Positions 1-10,110 are shown, numbered from the stretch's first letter. The stretch: DNA of 64,000 nt from Sorangium cellulosum So ce56 (GCF_000067165.1 NC_010162.1:8935001-8999000), one strand, 5' to 3'. Notes: generated from the sequence alone by a model not told the origin. Made by a program: numbers and translations.

Positions 1-493
1 GCCTCGGTGCGACGCGCACCGCACCCGCCTACGGAAGATCCCCAGCGCACATCGCGTAGTATAGACCACAGAGCAGCTGGCGGCCCACAGTGCAACTGCC
101 CAGCACCACGTCATGAAATACTTTGGAAATAACTCGGGTGTGCCCTGGGTGGGCCGCGCGAACGACGCAACCGACGCGACCGAGAGGACCCTGCCGCTCG
201 AGCGACTCCATCCGCCCCGAGGCCCCACGTCGAGCCGGCCCGGCGCGACTCCCTCGCCGCCGCGCGCGCCACGAGGGAGTCGCGCCGAAGCGCGGCGCGG
301 CCCGTCCACCGGAGCACCGCATCGAAAGTCGCTCGTGGTCGTTGCTGCGTCGATCGAACCGTCCTAGGTGCACCCCATGGACCTCGCGGATCCTTGCCCG
401 GTGGCCAGGCGCACGACTATCCCAGGGGATGGCTGTGCGCGCTGGCGGCTCGGCGGTGCGCAGACGTAAGATCGGTGCGCGCTCGGTGAGACG
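1..493. other. Left-edge region with no supported gene
   Basis: No reading frame here has a recognisable product. The open frames on both strands are Arg/Pro/Ala-rich and look like composition-driven shadows, including a long minus-strand frame that runs on into the next two genes. The first 150 bases are less GC-rich than the rest and may be the promoter side of the gene starting at 494, but I see no clear -35/-10 pair. The end of a gene outside the window cannot be excluded. Confidence 0.5.
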
Positions 494-922
494 ATGACGA
501 AGCCCAGCATGCTGTTCGACACGACGGAGCACGTGCTCATCGCCGTCCACGGCAGGGAACCGCCGAGCGACGAGGAATGGGAATCGTATATGCAGGCGGC
601 GGGCAGTCTCCCGCCCACCTGCACGAAGACTCTCGTGGTGACCGCCGGGGGGGGACCCAACGCGAAACAGCGGGCATCCATCAACGACTACGTGAGCAAG
701 ACCGCGCTCACCGTGGCGATCTGCACGGACGCGCTCCTCGTCCGGCAGATCGGGACTGCGCTCAGCTGGTTCAACCCGCGGGTCAAGGCGTTCCGGGGCA
801 GCGACGTCGTGGCCGCGCTGCGCTATCTGGAGATCACCGGGCCCGAGGCCGCCGAGGTGCAACACAAGGTCACGAAGATGAGACTCGAGATCGAGGGCCG
901 GCCGTCCCGCGCGCCGCGCTGA
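494..922 (+). CDS. SpoIIAA/STAS-like hypothetical protein
   Basis: A 142-residue soluble protein that I assign loosely to the SpoIIAA-like/STAS fold seen in many small myxobacterial proteins. It has alternating beta strands and helices, with a strand near residues 12-19 (HVLIAVHGR), a long helix, and strands at LVVTAGG and LTVAICTD. No catalytic motif and no signal peptide are visible. The ATG at 494 follows GGTGAG at a usable distance. A second small protein of similar type lies at 3345-3725 on the other strand. These domains usually act as partner-switching or regulatory modules; no partner kinase is adjacent, so the role is unknown. Confidence 0.72.
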   Translation: MTKPSMLFDTTEHVLIAVHGREPPSDEEWESYMQAAGSLPPTCTKTLVVTAGGGPNAKQRASINDYVSKTALTVAICTDALLVRQIGTALSWFNPRVKAFRGSDVVAALRYLEITGPEAAEVQHKVTKMRLEIEGRPSRAPR

Positions 923-995
923 CCCGGGGGCCGCCGGGGAGATCGTGGCGACGCCTGGGGCGCGGGGGTGGTAGGAGGGGGACCGGACCACCGCG

Positions 996-3302
996 ATGAA
1001 CACGACCCGCTGGCAGCAGCTCATCTCCTCGCGAGAGGCGCGAGGGGCCCCGAACGGCGCGTGGCGCCCCCGCTTCTTCCGCCCGGCGCGCGAGGACGAC
1101 GCGGACGGGCTCGGCCGCCTGCTCCACGACGACGCCCGGATCGAGATCTTCGACACGATCGACCGGCAGCTCGCCGATCTCGTGAAGACCCGCCACCCCC
1201 GGGAGCGCCTCGGTGAGCGGGACGTCGCGCGGCTCGTGGGAGAGCACCTGAACGGCGCCCCCGTCGAGGCCTATGGAGTCTGGGTCTACTATCCGTGGTC
1301 GCACCGCCTCGTGCACCTGCTCGATGAGGCCGAGTTCGTCGAGCTGCGGACCGACCGGAACAAGCACAAGATCAGCGGCGAGGAGCAGGCGGCGCTCGCC
1401 CGCCGGCGCATCGGCGTCGTCGGCCTCTCGGTGGGGCAGTCCGTGGCGATGACCATCGCGCTCGAGCGGAGCGCCGGCGAGCTGCGCCTCGCGGACTTCG
1501 ACCACCTCGATCTCTCGAACCTGAACAGGATCCGGACCGGCGCGCACAACCTCGACCTGCCGAAGGTCGTCGCCACGGCGCGCGAGATCGCCGAGCTCGA
1601 TCCGTTCCTCCAGGTGACGTGCTTCCCCGAGGGGGTCACGGAGGACAATATCGAGCGCTTCCTGCTCGACGGGGGCAAGCTCGATGTCCTCGTGGACGAG
1701 TGCGACAGCCTCGATATCAAGCTCCTGCTCCGCGCGAGCGCGCGCGCCCGCCGCATACCGGTCGTGATGGAGACGAGCGACCGGGGGCTCATCGACGTCG
1801 AGCGCTTCGATCTGGAGGGCGATCGGCCGATCCTCCACGGGCTCGTCGGCGATCTCACGCCCGAGCGCGTCCGCGGCCTGTCGACCGAGGACAAGGTGCC
1901 TTATGTCATGCAGATCATCGGGCAAGACGCGATCTCGCTCCGGCTCCGCGCGTCGCTCATCGAGGTGCAGCAGTCGGTGAGCACATGGCCTCAGCTCGGG
2001 TCGGCGGTCGTCCACGGCGGGGCGGCGGCCGCGGACACGGCGCGCCGGATCGCCCTCGGGGAGCCGGTGCGGTCAGGCCGGTATTATGTCGACCTGGAGG
2101 AGCTCATCAGCGGCCCCGAGGGGGAGCCCGCCGCCGCGGGCGCGCCGCGCGCGCCGGGCCCTGCCCTCGCCGCGGCGGCGGGCCCGCTCCCGGCCGCCGA
2201 GGCCGGCGCCGTCGCGCTCGACCCGGCGCGGCTGCGGCGGCTCGTCGAGGCGGGCGTCGCGGCGCCCTCGGGCGGCAACTGCCAGCCCTGGCTCTGGGTC
2301 CACGAGGGCCGTCGCCTCGGGCTGTTCCACGACCGCGCGCGCTCCGAGTCGCTCGCCGACTTCCAGGGCGCGGGCGGCGTGGTCGCGCTCGGCGCGGCCG
2401 CCGAGAACGTCGTCCTCGCCGCGCACCGCGAGGGGCTCAGCGTGCGCGTCTCGCCGTTCCCGCGCGAGGGCGACGAGGACCTGGCCGCCACGTTCGCGTT
2501 CTTCGGCGCGCCGACCCCCGGCGCCGAGGAGCACGCCCTGGATGGCCTCGCGGACGCCATCGGGCTCCGGCACACGAACCGGCGCCCTGGCCAGCGGGCG
2601 CCGCTCGCGGAGGAGCACCGCGCCGCCCTCCGCGCCGCGGTCGAGTCCATCCCCGGGGCGCGCCTCGGGCTGCTCGAGGCGCCGGCGGAGCTCGACGAGA
2701 TCGGCGCCCTCATCGGCGCCGGCGATCGGCTCCGGATGCTCGCGAGGCAGACCCACGCCGACATGATGAGGGAGGTCCGCTGGACCGAGGCGGAGGCCGA
2801 GGCGCGCCGGGACGGGCTTTTCGTCGGCACGCTCGAGCTCTCGCCGACCGATCTCGCGGGGTTCAAGATCTGCCGGGATTACCGCGCCCTGGAGCTCGTG
2901 CGGCGCTGGGGCGGCGGCCGGGGGCTCGAGAGGATGGCGCAGAAGGCGATCCGCTGCGCGGCGGCCGTCGGGCTGATCACCCTGCCGCGCGCCCGGCTCA
3001 CCGACTATTTCCAGGGCGGCAGGGCGGTCGAGCGCGCGTGGCTCACCGCGACGCAGCTGGGCATCGCTGTCTACCCGATGACGACGTTGCCTTACCTGTT
3101 CGCGCGGCTGATCCGGGGCCGCGGCGAGGGGCTCGACGCGGAGACCGCGGAGGCCGCGACCGGGCTCCGGGAGCGTTATCTCCGGCTGTTCGACGTCGAC
3201 GACGCGACCGCGGAGGTCCTGCTCTTCCGCCTGTCGCTCGCGGGCCCCGTGTCGGCGCGCTCCCTCCGCCGCCCGGTCGACGACGTGCTCGTCGTGCGCT
3301 GA
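996..3302 (+). CDS. Rv1355c-type fusion: ThiF/E1-like domain plus nitroreductase domain
   Basis: A 768-residue two-domain protein. Residues about 135-300 form a ThiF/MoeB/E1-type Rossmann domain: the nucleotide loop reads VVGLSVGQS, followed by ADFDHLDLSNLNR, the family's Asp-x-Asp and Ser-Asn-Leu-Asn-Arg signature. After a Pro/Ala linker near 370-405, residues about 410-750 form a nitroreductase-like flavin domain with AAPSGGNCQPW and RHTNRRPG. This order matches mycobacterial Rv1355c (annotated MoeY). E1-like domains adenylate a C-terminal carboxylate and nitroreductases use FMN, so it may activate and then reduce or oxidise a peptide or cofactor. The substrate is unknown. The usual GxGxxG loop is altered to GLSVGQS. 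Confidence 0.85.
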   Translation: MNTTRWQQLISSREARGAPNGAWRPRFFRPAREDDADGLGRLLHDDARIEIFDTIDRQLADLVKTRHPRERLGERDVARLVGEHLNGAPVEAYGVWVYYPWSHRLVHLLDEAEFVELRTDRNKHKISGEEQAALARRRIGVVGLSVGQSVAMTIALERSAGELRLADFDHLDLSNLNRIRTGAHNLDLPKVVATAREIAELDPFLQVTCFPEGVTEDNIERFLLDGGKLDVLVDECDSLDIKLLLRASARARRIPVVMETSDRGLIDVERFDLEGDRPILHGLVGDLTPERVRGLSTEDKVPYVMQIIGQDAISLRLRASLIEVQQSVSTWPQLGSAVVHGGAAAADTARRIALGEPVRSGRYYVDLEELISGPEGEPAAAGAPRAPGPALAAAAGPLPAAEAGAVALDPARLRRLVEAGVAAPSGGNCQPWLWVHEGRRLGLFHDRARSESLADFQGAGGVVALGAAAENVVLAAHREGLSVRVSPFPREGDEDLAATFAFFGAPTPGAEEHALDGLADAIGLRHTNRRPGQRAPLAEEHRAALRAAVESIPGARLGLLEAPAELDEIGALIGAGDRLRMLARQTHADMMREVRWTEAEAEARRDGLFVGTLELSPTDLAGFKICRDYRALELVRRWGGGRGLERMAQKAIRCAAAVGLITLPRARLTDYFQGGRAVERAWLTATQLGIAVYPMTTLPYLFARLIRGRGEGLDAETAEAATGLRERYLRLFDVDDATAEVLLFRLSLAGPVSARSLRRPVDDVLVVR

Positions 3303-3344
3303 CCGGCCCGCGCGGCGCCGCGGCGGCCCGCGCAGAGCCGGCCC

Positions 3345-3725
3345 TCACGGCGTCGGGCGATCGCCGAAGAGCCAGCTGCGCGCGGCTGCCTCGTCCTTGA
3401 AGACCCGCACGAGCTGCGCGGTCCCCGCCTCACGGGCGATCCGGCTCGCCTGCAGCGCCGCGAGATCGCTTTGCACGAGCTCGGCGGCCCTGATCACCCC
3501 CATCGCGGTCGAGGTCGCCGCGATGTCGCGGAGGAGCTCCGTCGCCTCCTCGGAGGCGATGGAAAAGCCACGGAAGTCCACGAGGACGCGGATCCTCCGG
3601 CCATAGAGCGAGCCGAGGGCCTTCTTGTAGTCCGCAGCGTACGCCTGCGCCTCCTCCGTGCGCACGACGCCTTGCAACGTGACCTCGATGAGCGCGTTGA
3701 TGAGGTCGATCTTGAGCTGGTACAT
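3345..3725 (-). CDS. SpoIIAA/STAS-like protein
   Basis: A 126-residue protein with a SpoIIAA-like beta-alpha pattern: an amphipathic first strand pair (YQLKIDLINALIEVTLQG), a helix around EEAQAYAADYKKAL, a strand and turn at RIRVLVDFRGFSI, then helices and a final strand at TAQLVRVF with an AARSWL helix. The order strand-helix-strand-DFRG is typical of STAS-like proteins that bind a partner or small ligand. The gene converges on the Rv1355c-like gene with 42 bp between stops. The next minus-strand gene, encoding a PilZ protein, ends 76 bp upstream of this start, so the two could be co-transcribed, but no terminator or promoter settles this. Confidence 0.75.
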   Translation of the reverse strand: MYQLKIDLINALIEVTLQGVVRTEEAQAYAADYKKALGSLYGRRIRVLVDFRGFSIASEEATELLRDIAATSTAMGVIRAAELVQSDLAALQASRIAREAGTAQLVRVFKDEAAARSWLFGDRPTP

Positions 3726-3801
3726 GCCGCCTCACCTGGAGAGCCGAGAGCGAGACTGAGACCGAGAGACCATAGCGTCGCGCCGCCGCTGATCCAGGCC
3801 G

Positions 3802-5943
3802 TTATCGCGGCTTCGGCTCGGTGAGCCGGTAGATATGCTCCACGAACTCCGGGACGATCTCCCTGGCGACGATCCACAGCCGTCCTTCGCCGAGGTCGTG
3901 CAAGCCGGCAGGGCCATCGAACGTCAGCTTGCCGCGCTCACCGAAGTAGATGAACGACTTCCTGTCGTGGCTGCGGAACCAGCCGCACGCCGCGTCGAGC
4001 AGCGGGCCGAGCGCGGCGTCTCCGCCGGGGCGCATCGGGAAGATGCGGACCGAGTCGAGGAGGCGGAAGAGGTTCGTGCCGAGCTCGCCGAGCTCGAGGA
4101 CCGCGACCGCCAGCGGCTCGCCGTGCTGGCGCGCCACGAGGAGCGCGCGCTCCCGCTCCAGGCCCGCGCTGCGCCAGCGCTCGACGCAGGGCCCCATCCC
4201 GAGCCTGCCGGGCACGAGATCGAGCGCCTCCGCGTACATGCGCGGCGACGTCGCGCACAGGAGGCCGAGCAGCGCCGCCTGCTCCCCGGGGGTCGGCTCG
4301 CCGATCTCGATCGGCCCGCCGGCTTCGCGCGGCGCGCGCGGCGCGGCGCGCGCGTCCACCCCCATCAGGCGGAAAGGCAGCGACAGGACGTGGCCCGTCT
4401 CGTGGCGCGCGCGGGCGAACTCGAACAGCGATCGCTCGTTCCACGCGACGTGCGCCTCCGCGTAGGCGATGATCCAGCCGCACTCCGGGTCGGACATCGC
4501 GTGCTCGAAGCAGCGAGTGAACATGTCGCGGAGCACCTGCCGGGAGCTCAGGTTCGACGCGGATTTTGGCCGCTTCGCGAGCTGATGAATCATCCACGTG
4601 CTGTGGTATGGCTTCATGATCGAGAAATTGCCCTCGATCCCGTGCTCGGACAGGCACGCCACGTTGTACAGGAGGTGCGGCACCGCCGCGGCCTTCTGCG
4701 CCATGGTCAGGAAGCTCGGCTTGATGGCCTCGAAGTGCTCCGGCCGCCGCCCGGAGAGGTTGAAATAGCCGGACGAGTCGAAGAGATCCCAGAGCTCCGC
4801 CTGCCACGCGGTCCCCCCGTAGGTCGTCGCGTGCAGGATGCGGGATACGAGCCTGAGCCAGCGCCGCTCGTCCTCGCGCCGCGCGGCGGTCACGTGCACG
4901 CTGCAGAGCTGGGTGTCCGCGCCCTCCACGGCCGACACCGACCGCACCTCGCCCCGCAGGTGGACGACGCCGTCGTCGCCGTCGGGGAGCTCCAGCGAGA
5001 GCTTGTGCCTGGGGAGCAGCGGCGGGTGTCCCCTCGTCAGCGCCATCCGCAGGCCCGAGAAGGACACGTCGACCACATCGGCCTCGATCGGCGGGATGTG
5101 GAGCCACTCGGGGTGCAGGAAGCGCGCGGTGAGATCGGCCTCGACGCCCCGCTGCAGCAGGCTCTTGCGGAGGCGCTCCACGCGCGCCGGCAGCGCCGAG
5201 ACGAGCTCGCCCGGGCGCACCTCGTCCGCGCGGACGTTGAAGCGAAAGACGGAGTTCTGCCCCGCGATCTCGACGGCGGCGTCCTCGCTCCAGCCCTTGA
5301 TGCCGAACCACGTGACCGTCCCGGCCCCCACCTCGCCGAGCATCACGCAGAGGGGCGGCGCGCTCTCGGCGGCGCGGCGGACGACGCCCTTCCTCCGCAG
5401 CAGGAAGCCGAGGATGTTGCGCACCCTCCTGGGGTCGTCGATGATCTCGCGCACTTGCCCCGCGTCCGTGGCCGAGGGCCTGAACAGGCTCGCCGCGGCC
5501 GCCTTGGCCGTGCCCGCGTCGACGAGGGCGCGCAGCACGTCGCGGATCTGCCCCGCCGCGCGGGAGGGGGTTCCGTCCTCGAACGACAGCCCGATGAGCG
5601 GCCCCCGCAGGCCCATCGACTGGAGCACCAGCACGGCGGAGAGCGGACCGATCTCGACGTCGCCGGCGTACAGGCGCACCCGGACGACGCTGCCGAAAGG
5701 GAACGAGGTCCGGTAGTCGGGCTCGATCCAGGCGCCCATCGCGCCGAGCAGGACGATCGGGTAGCTCAGGTCGCGCCCCTCGATGCGCAGCCAGGCAGCG
5801 CCGCCGTCCAGCCAGCACGCCTCCGGCACCCTGACCGCCGGATCTCCCCCGAGGAGCGCCCGATCCAGAGGCCCCCCGTCAGCGCTGCCGCCGGCGGCCC
5901 AGCGCGCGTCCTGCCCGAAGCCGACCTTCGGAACCACGGTCAC
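3802..5943 (-). CDS. PilZ-domain protein with long C-terminal GNAT-like region
   Basis: I place the start at GTG 5943, seven to eight bases after AGAGGGGG; an ATG at 6015 would add 24 residues. The 713-residue protein has no signal peptide. Residues about 270-375 form a PilZ-like beta barrel (DVVDVSFSGLRM, then a run of strands), the fold that binds cyclic di-GMP, although the usual RxxxR arginines are not obvious. An earlier beta-rich stretch (about 70-150) may be a second degenerate PilZ. The C-terminal 300 residues look acyltransferase-like (GNAT), with paired strands and an acidic helix, but no clear acetyl-CoA loop. A c-di-GMP-responsive role is plausible and unproven. Confidence 0.72.
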   Translation of the reverse strand: MTVVPKVGFGQDARWAAGGSADGGPLDRALLGGDPAVRVPEACWLDGGAAWLRIEGRDLSYPIVLLGAMGAWIEPDYRTSFPFGSVVRVRLYAGDVEIGPLSAVLVLQSMGLRGPLIGLSFEDGTPSRAAGQIRDVLRALVDAGTAKAAAASLFRPSATDAGQVREIIDDPRRVRNILGFLLRRKGVVRRAAESAPPLCVMLGEVGAGTVTWFGIKGWSEDAAVEIAGQNSVFRFNVRADEVRPGELVSALPARVERLRKSLLQRGVEADLTARFLHPEWLHIPPIEADVVDVSFSGLRMALTRGHPPLLPRHKLSLELPDGDDGVVHLRGEVRSVSAVEGADTQLCSVHVTAARREDERRWLRLVSRILHATTYGGTAWQAELWDLFDSSGYFNLSGRRPEHFEAIKPSFLTMAQKAAAVPHLLYNVACLSEHGIEGNFSIMKPYHSTWMIHQLAKRPKSASNLSSRQVLRDMFTRCFEHAMSDPECGWIIAYAEAHVAWNERSLFEFARARHETGHVLSLPFRLMGVDARAAPRAPREAGGPIEIGEPTPGEQAALLGLLCATSPRMYAEALDLVPGRLGMGPCVERWRSAGLERERALLVARQHGEPLAVAVLELGELGTNLFRLLDSVRIFPMRPGGDAALGPLLDAACGWFRSHDRKSFIYFGERGKLTFDGPAGLHDLGEGRLWIVAREIVPEFVEHIYRLTEPKPR

Positions 5944-6387
5944 GCGGTCGCCCCCTCTGTCGTGAGGCCACGCGTTCCACGCGAGGAACAGGCAACGAGG
6001 CTGCTTCGCCACCATGGCGAGGAAGCACGGCGCTGTTCGGCGAGCTCGCCAACACCCCGCAGGAGCTCACCTGGAAGCCGGGAAGGAGGCAGATCCACTT
6101 GCGCGTACTTCCAGATCCTCTGTACCGGATGTCAACATCCCGCGTCAAGCGCCGCCCGTGCCGCGCGCGCCGCCGTGTGTCGCCCTGCAGGGTCGCCGCC
6201 GTCGACGTTGTCGCCGCCGTCAACGCCGCCAGCGCCGCCAGCGCCGTTGACGCCGTTGACGTATTTTGCGTTCACGCATCCGTCGTAATCGCCGTCGGAC
6301 CGCGCCCTGAACACGGGAGCAAGATCGCCCAGGATCCCCCGGAGAGCGGGGTGATGGTCCGGACGTGGCGGGCGGCCACGGCTGTCC
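5944..6387. other. Divergent intergenic region with 9-bp repeat array
   Basis: This region separates the PilZ gene (minus) from the terC-like gene (plus) and should hold both promoters. The only ordered structure I see is the 9-bp-period array at 6192-6263. I looked for a yybP-ykoY manganese riboswitch, which often precedes terC-family genes, and found no convincing match. Confidence 0.5.
6192..6263. repeat. 9-bp-period degenerate tandem array (8 units)
   Basis: Eight consecutive 9-mers of the form GYCRNCGCC: gtcgccgcc, gtcgacgtt, gtcgccgcc, gtcaacgcc, gccagcgcc twice, gttgacgcc, gttgacgta. The array ends 124 bp before the terC-like start codon and lies outside any supported gene. Confidence 0.75.
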
Positions 6388-7203
<816 letters not shown>

Positions 7204-7301
7204 GCCCCACGCCGGGATCTCCGCGGAAGAGCCGGAGAGGCGGCGGAGGCCGGGGCTCTTGGAGCGAGCACCGGGAGAGCCTGTAAACAATTCGCACAGA
7301 G

Positions 7302-7841
7302 GTGGTCTACGAGGGTCGACGGCGAGAGCGGCCGGTCCCAGAAGTGACACCGGGGTTCTCCACCGAGGTGAGCGTGAGCGACGAGCGAGACGACCAAGGA
7401 GACTCAGAGCGAGGAAGGCAGCGGCGCATCGTCGTCGTCGACGACGACGACGCGATCGTCGAGACGCTGGCGGAGGTGCTGCTGGCGGAAGGGTATGAGG
7501 TCGAGGGGTACACCGACCCCCTGGAAGCCCTGGAGCGGCTGCGCTCCCAGGCGCCGCCCGACGCCATCGTCATCGACTGCGTGATGCCGTTCCTGGACGG
7601 GCCGCGCCTCATCGAGACGCTCGCGGCCGAGGGGAGGGCGGCGCCGGTCGTGCTCGTAACCGCGCTCAGCGATCCCGGCTTCTGCATCGATCCGAACCAC
7701 CCGGACGCGACGAGGATCATCAACAAGCCGTTCGACCTGGAGCAGCTGCTGGAGACGCTCGACGACCTGACGAGCGCGCCCCCGGTGAGCGAGCCAGAGG
7801 CGCGGCGGCGCACGCGGACCGCGTCGACGCAGCGGACGTAG
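7302..7841 (+). CDS. Single-domain response regulator
   Basis: A CheY-like receiver domain fills most of this protein. It has the acidic cluster VVDDDD, the phospho-acceptor Asp in DAIVIDCVMP (about residue 91), the switch Thr in LVTALSD and the Lys in INKPFD. No output domain follows, only a short Arg/Thr-rich tail. The frame opens at GTG 7302, but the first 20-25 residues are poor in structure, and GTG at 7368 or 7374 (VSVSDERDD) is just as likely a start. No histidine kinase is adjacent, so the partner is unknown. The gene converges on the S9 peptidase gene with only 8 bp between the stop codons. Confidence 0.82.
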   Translation: MVYEGRRRERPVPEVTPGFSTEVSVSDERDDQGDSERGRQRRIVVVDDDDAIVETLAEVLLAEGYEVEGYTDPLEALERLRSQAPPDAIVIDCVMPFLDGPRLIETLAAEGRAAPVVLVTALSDPGFCIDPNHPDATRIINKPFDLEQLLETLDDLTSAPPVSEPEARRRTRTASTQRT

Positions 7842-7849
7842 CGGCGCGC

Positions 7850-9988
7850 TCAGGGCCGGGGGAGCGCCGCGGAGAGCCCGTGGACGACCTCGGCGCCCAC
7901 GGGGACGGTGACGCTCGACCCCTTGAAGTCGCCGCCGACCGGCTCGTAGGAGCCGTCGAGGCACTGCGCGAGGAACGTCTCCGCGATCGCGTTGAACGAC
8001 ATGGAGTTCTCCGGGCGGGCGAAGCCGTGGCCCTCGTCGGGGTACAGCACGTACGTGACCGGGATGCCCTTGCTCGTCATCGCCTTGACGATCTGATCGC
8101 TCTCGGCCTGCTTCACCCGCGGGTCGTTGGCGCCCTGGCCGATGAGGAGGGGCCGCTTGATCTGGTCGGCGCGGTAGAGCGGAGAGCGCGTGCGCAGGAG
8201 ATCGCGGCCGTCCTCGGTGCGGGGGTCGCCGACCCGCTTCGCGAAGAGCTCGACCATCGGCGCCCAGTAGGGCGGGATGGACTGGAGCAGGGTCACGAGG
8301 TTCGACGGGCCGACGATGTCGACGCCGCAGGCGAAGGTCTCCGGCGTGAAGGTCAGGCCGACGAGCGTCGCGTAGCCGCCGTAGCTGCCGCCCATGATCG
8401 CCACGCGAGCCCTGTCGGCGATGCCCTGCGCGACGGACCACTCCACGGCGTCGAGCAGGTCGTTGTGCATCTTGCCCGCCCACTCGAGGTCGCCCGCGTT
8501 GACGAACCTCTTCCCGAAGCCCGTCGAGCCTCGGAAGTTGACGCTCAGCACGGCGTAGCCGCGGTTCGCGAGCCACTGGTGCATCGGATCGAGGCGGAAG
8601 GAGCTGCGCGCCCAGGGGCCGCCGTGGACGAGGAGCACCATCGAGAGCGGCTTGTCCGGCTTGCCGTCGCCGTCGGGGTCGGCGGCGCGCGGCAGCGACA
8701 GGTAGCTCACGAGCTCGAGGCCGTCGCGCGCCTTGATGACCACGGGCCGCATCTTCACGAGCGGCTGCGACTCGAGCGCGGCGCGGTTCGTGAAGAGGAA
8801 CGTCGCCTTCTTCGCGTCACGGTCGTAGAGGTAGTATCGCACCGGGCCGTCCGACACGGTGTATCCGACGGTCCAGCGTTTGTCGTCGAGCGACCGGCTC
8901 AGCACGTCGAGCTCGCCGTCGGCGACCGCGCGGAGGGCGTCGAGATCCGGCTGGATGCTCTTGTCGAGCACCTGCCAGCGCTTGCGCTCGCGCTCGGAGG
9001 CCGCCGCCTGGACCTTGCCCGTCTTCGGGTGGACGATCACGTGGCTGACATCGGCCTTCGCGTCCTCGGCGAGCACCGCGGGCTTCGCGGTCCGCGGATC
9101 GAGGGTGACGAGCGCGGAGGTGTCGCGGCCGCGGCTGTCCCGGAAATAGAGCGCCTTGCCGGCCGCGTCGAAGCCGATCGCCTCGCTCGTCACGGCGTCC
9201 TCGGGCCCGAACGCGACGAAGGGCTTCGGCTCCTTGCCGGTGAGATCGAGGAACTCCTGGCCTCCGTCGCGCGTCATCCGCGACGCGAGCCGCGCCTTGA
9301 AGTCATGGTCGGTGACGAACCCGACGAACCCATCGTTCTGTCGCACGAGCTTGCGCTCGCCGGTGCGCACGTCGACGCGGTAGAGGTCGTGGACCTTCTT
9401 GTCCCGATCGTTCATGCCGATCAGGATCTCGTTCGGGATCTTGGGGCTCATCCCCTCGAACATCGCGGCGATGCCCTCGAAGGGGGTCAGGTCCTTGATC
9501 TGCCCGGTCTTGAGCTCGACGGCGTAGATGTGCCAGTTCTCGTCGCCAGCCTTGTCCTGGCGATAGAGGACGTAGTCGCTCGCGTAAGGGAACAGGAAGG
9601 TTCGCACCCCGCGGCTCTGCTCCTTCGTGACCGGCTTGGCCGACGCCGGCGCCTGGGCCGGGCCGACCCACACGTTGAGCACGCCGTCGGAGGGGGCGAG
9701 GAACCCGAGCCGCTGGCCGTCCGGGCTGATCTGGGGGGAGTGGCGATCGGGGTTGCCGAAGAGCATGCGCCGGGGCATGAGCGTCGCGTCGGCGCGCGGC
9801 CCGGCCTTCGTCGGCGCGGCCGGGGCCGCGGCCGCCGGGGCCGCGGCCGCCGGGGCTGCGGGCGCTGCCGGGGCCGGCGCGGCGGCCTGTCGGGGAGGCG
9901 GCGGCGCGGACGCCGGAGCGCCGCCGCAGGCGAGCGGCGCGATCAGGGGCAGCAGGAACAGCGATCGGAGCTTCTGGGGCAAGTCCAT
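7850..9988 (-). CDS. S9 family (prolyl oligopeptidase-type) peptidase, lipoprotein
   Basis: A 712-residue exported serine peptidase. The N terminus is a lipoprotein signal (LPLIAPLAC) followed by a Pro/Ala linker of about 45 residues. Residues about 80-440 carry repeated WD/PD40-like motifs of the beta-propeller that gates the active site. The C-terminal alpha/beta hydrolase has the nucleophile motif GGSYGG near residue 534, an Asp in GANDPRV near 620 and the His in DEGHGF near 653, so the catalytic triad looks complete. Family members cleave short peptides, often after Pro or Ala. The lipid anchor suggests action at the cell envelope, probably on imported or secreted peptides. Confidence 0.92.
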   Translation of the reverse strand: MDLPQKLRSLFLLPLIAPLACGGAPASAPPPPRQAAAPAPAAPAAPAAAAPAAAAPAAPTKAGPRADATLMPRRMLFGNPDRHSPQISPDGQRLGFLAPSDGVLNVWVGPAQAPASAKPVTKEQSRGVRTFLFPYASDYVLYRQDKAGDENWHIYAVELKTGQIKDLTPFEGIAAMFEGMSPKIPNEILIGMNDRDKKVHDLYRVDVRTGERKLVRQNDGFVGFVTDHDFKARLASRMTRDGGQEFLDLTGKEPKPFVAFGPEDAVTSEAIGFDAAGKALYFRDSRGRDTSALVTLDPRTAKPAVLAEDAKADVSHVIVHPKTGKVQAAASERERKRWQVLDKSIQPDLDALRAVADGELDVLSRSLDDKRWTVGYTVSDGPVRYYLYDRDAKKATFLFTNRAALESQPLVKMRPVVIKARDGLELVSYLSLPRAADPDGDGKPDKPLSMVLLVHGGPWARSSFRLDPMHQWLANRGYAVLSVNFRGSTGFGKRFVNAGDLEWAGKMHNDLLDAVEWSVAQGIADRARVAIMGGSYGGYATLVGLTFTPETFACGVDIVGPSNLVTLLQSIPPYWAPMVELFAKRVGDPRTEDGRDLLRTRSPLYRADQIKRPLLIGQGANDPRVKQAESDQIVKAMTSKGIPVTYVLYPDEGHGFARPENSMSFNAIAETFLAQCLDGSYEPVGGDFKGSSVTVPVGAEVVHGLSAALPRP

Positions 9989-10110
9989 GGGTTCACCCGG
10001 GGCGCGGAGCCACTGACGGCACCCCGCATGCGCCGGGCCCGCGCGCCGAGCGTCATAACCGAGATCCCGGAGGCCGGTCTACGGGACCGCACCGAAGCGC
10101 CCGCGATCCG

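Noticed and set aside
5944..6387. Possible yybP-ykoY manganese riboswitch before the terC-like gene
   Set aside because: The conserved internal loops could not be found; the only structure is the 9-bp repeat array.
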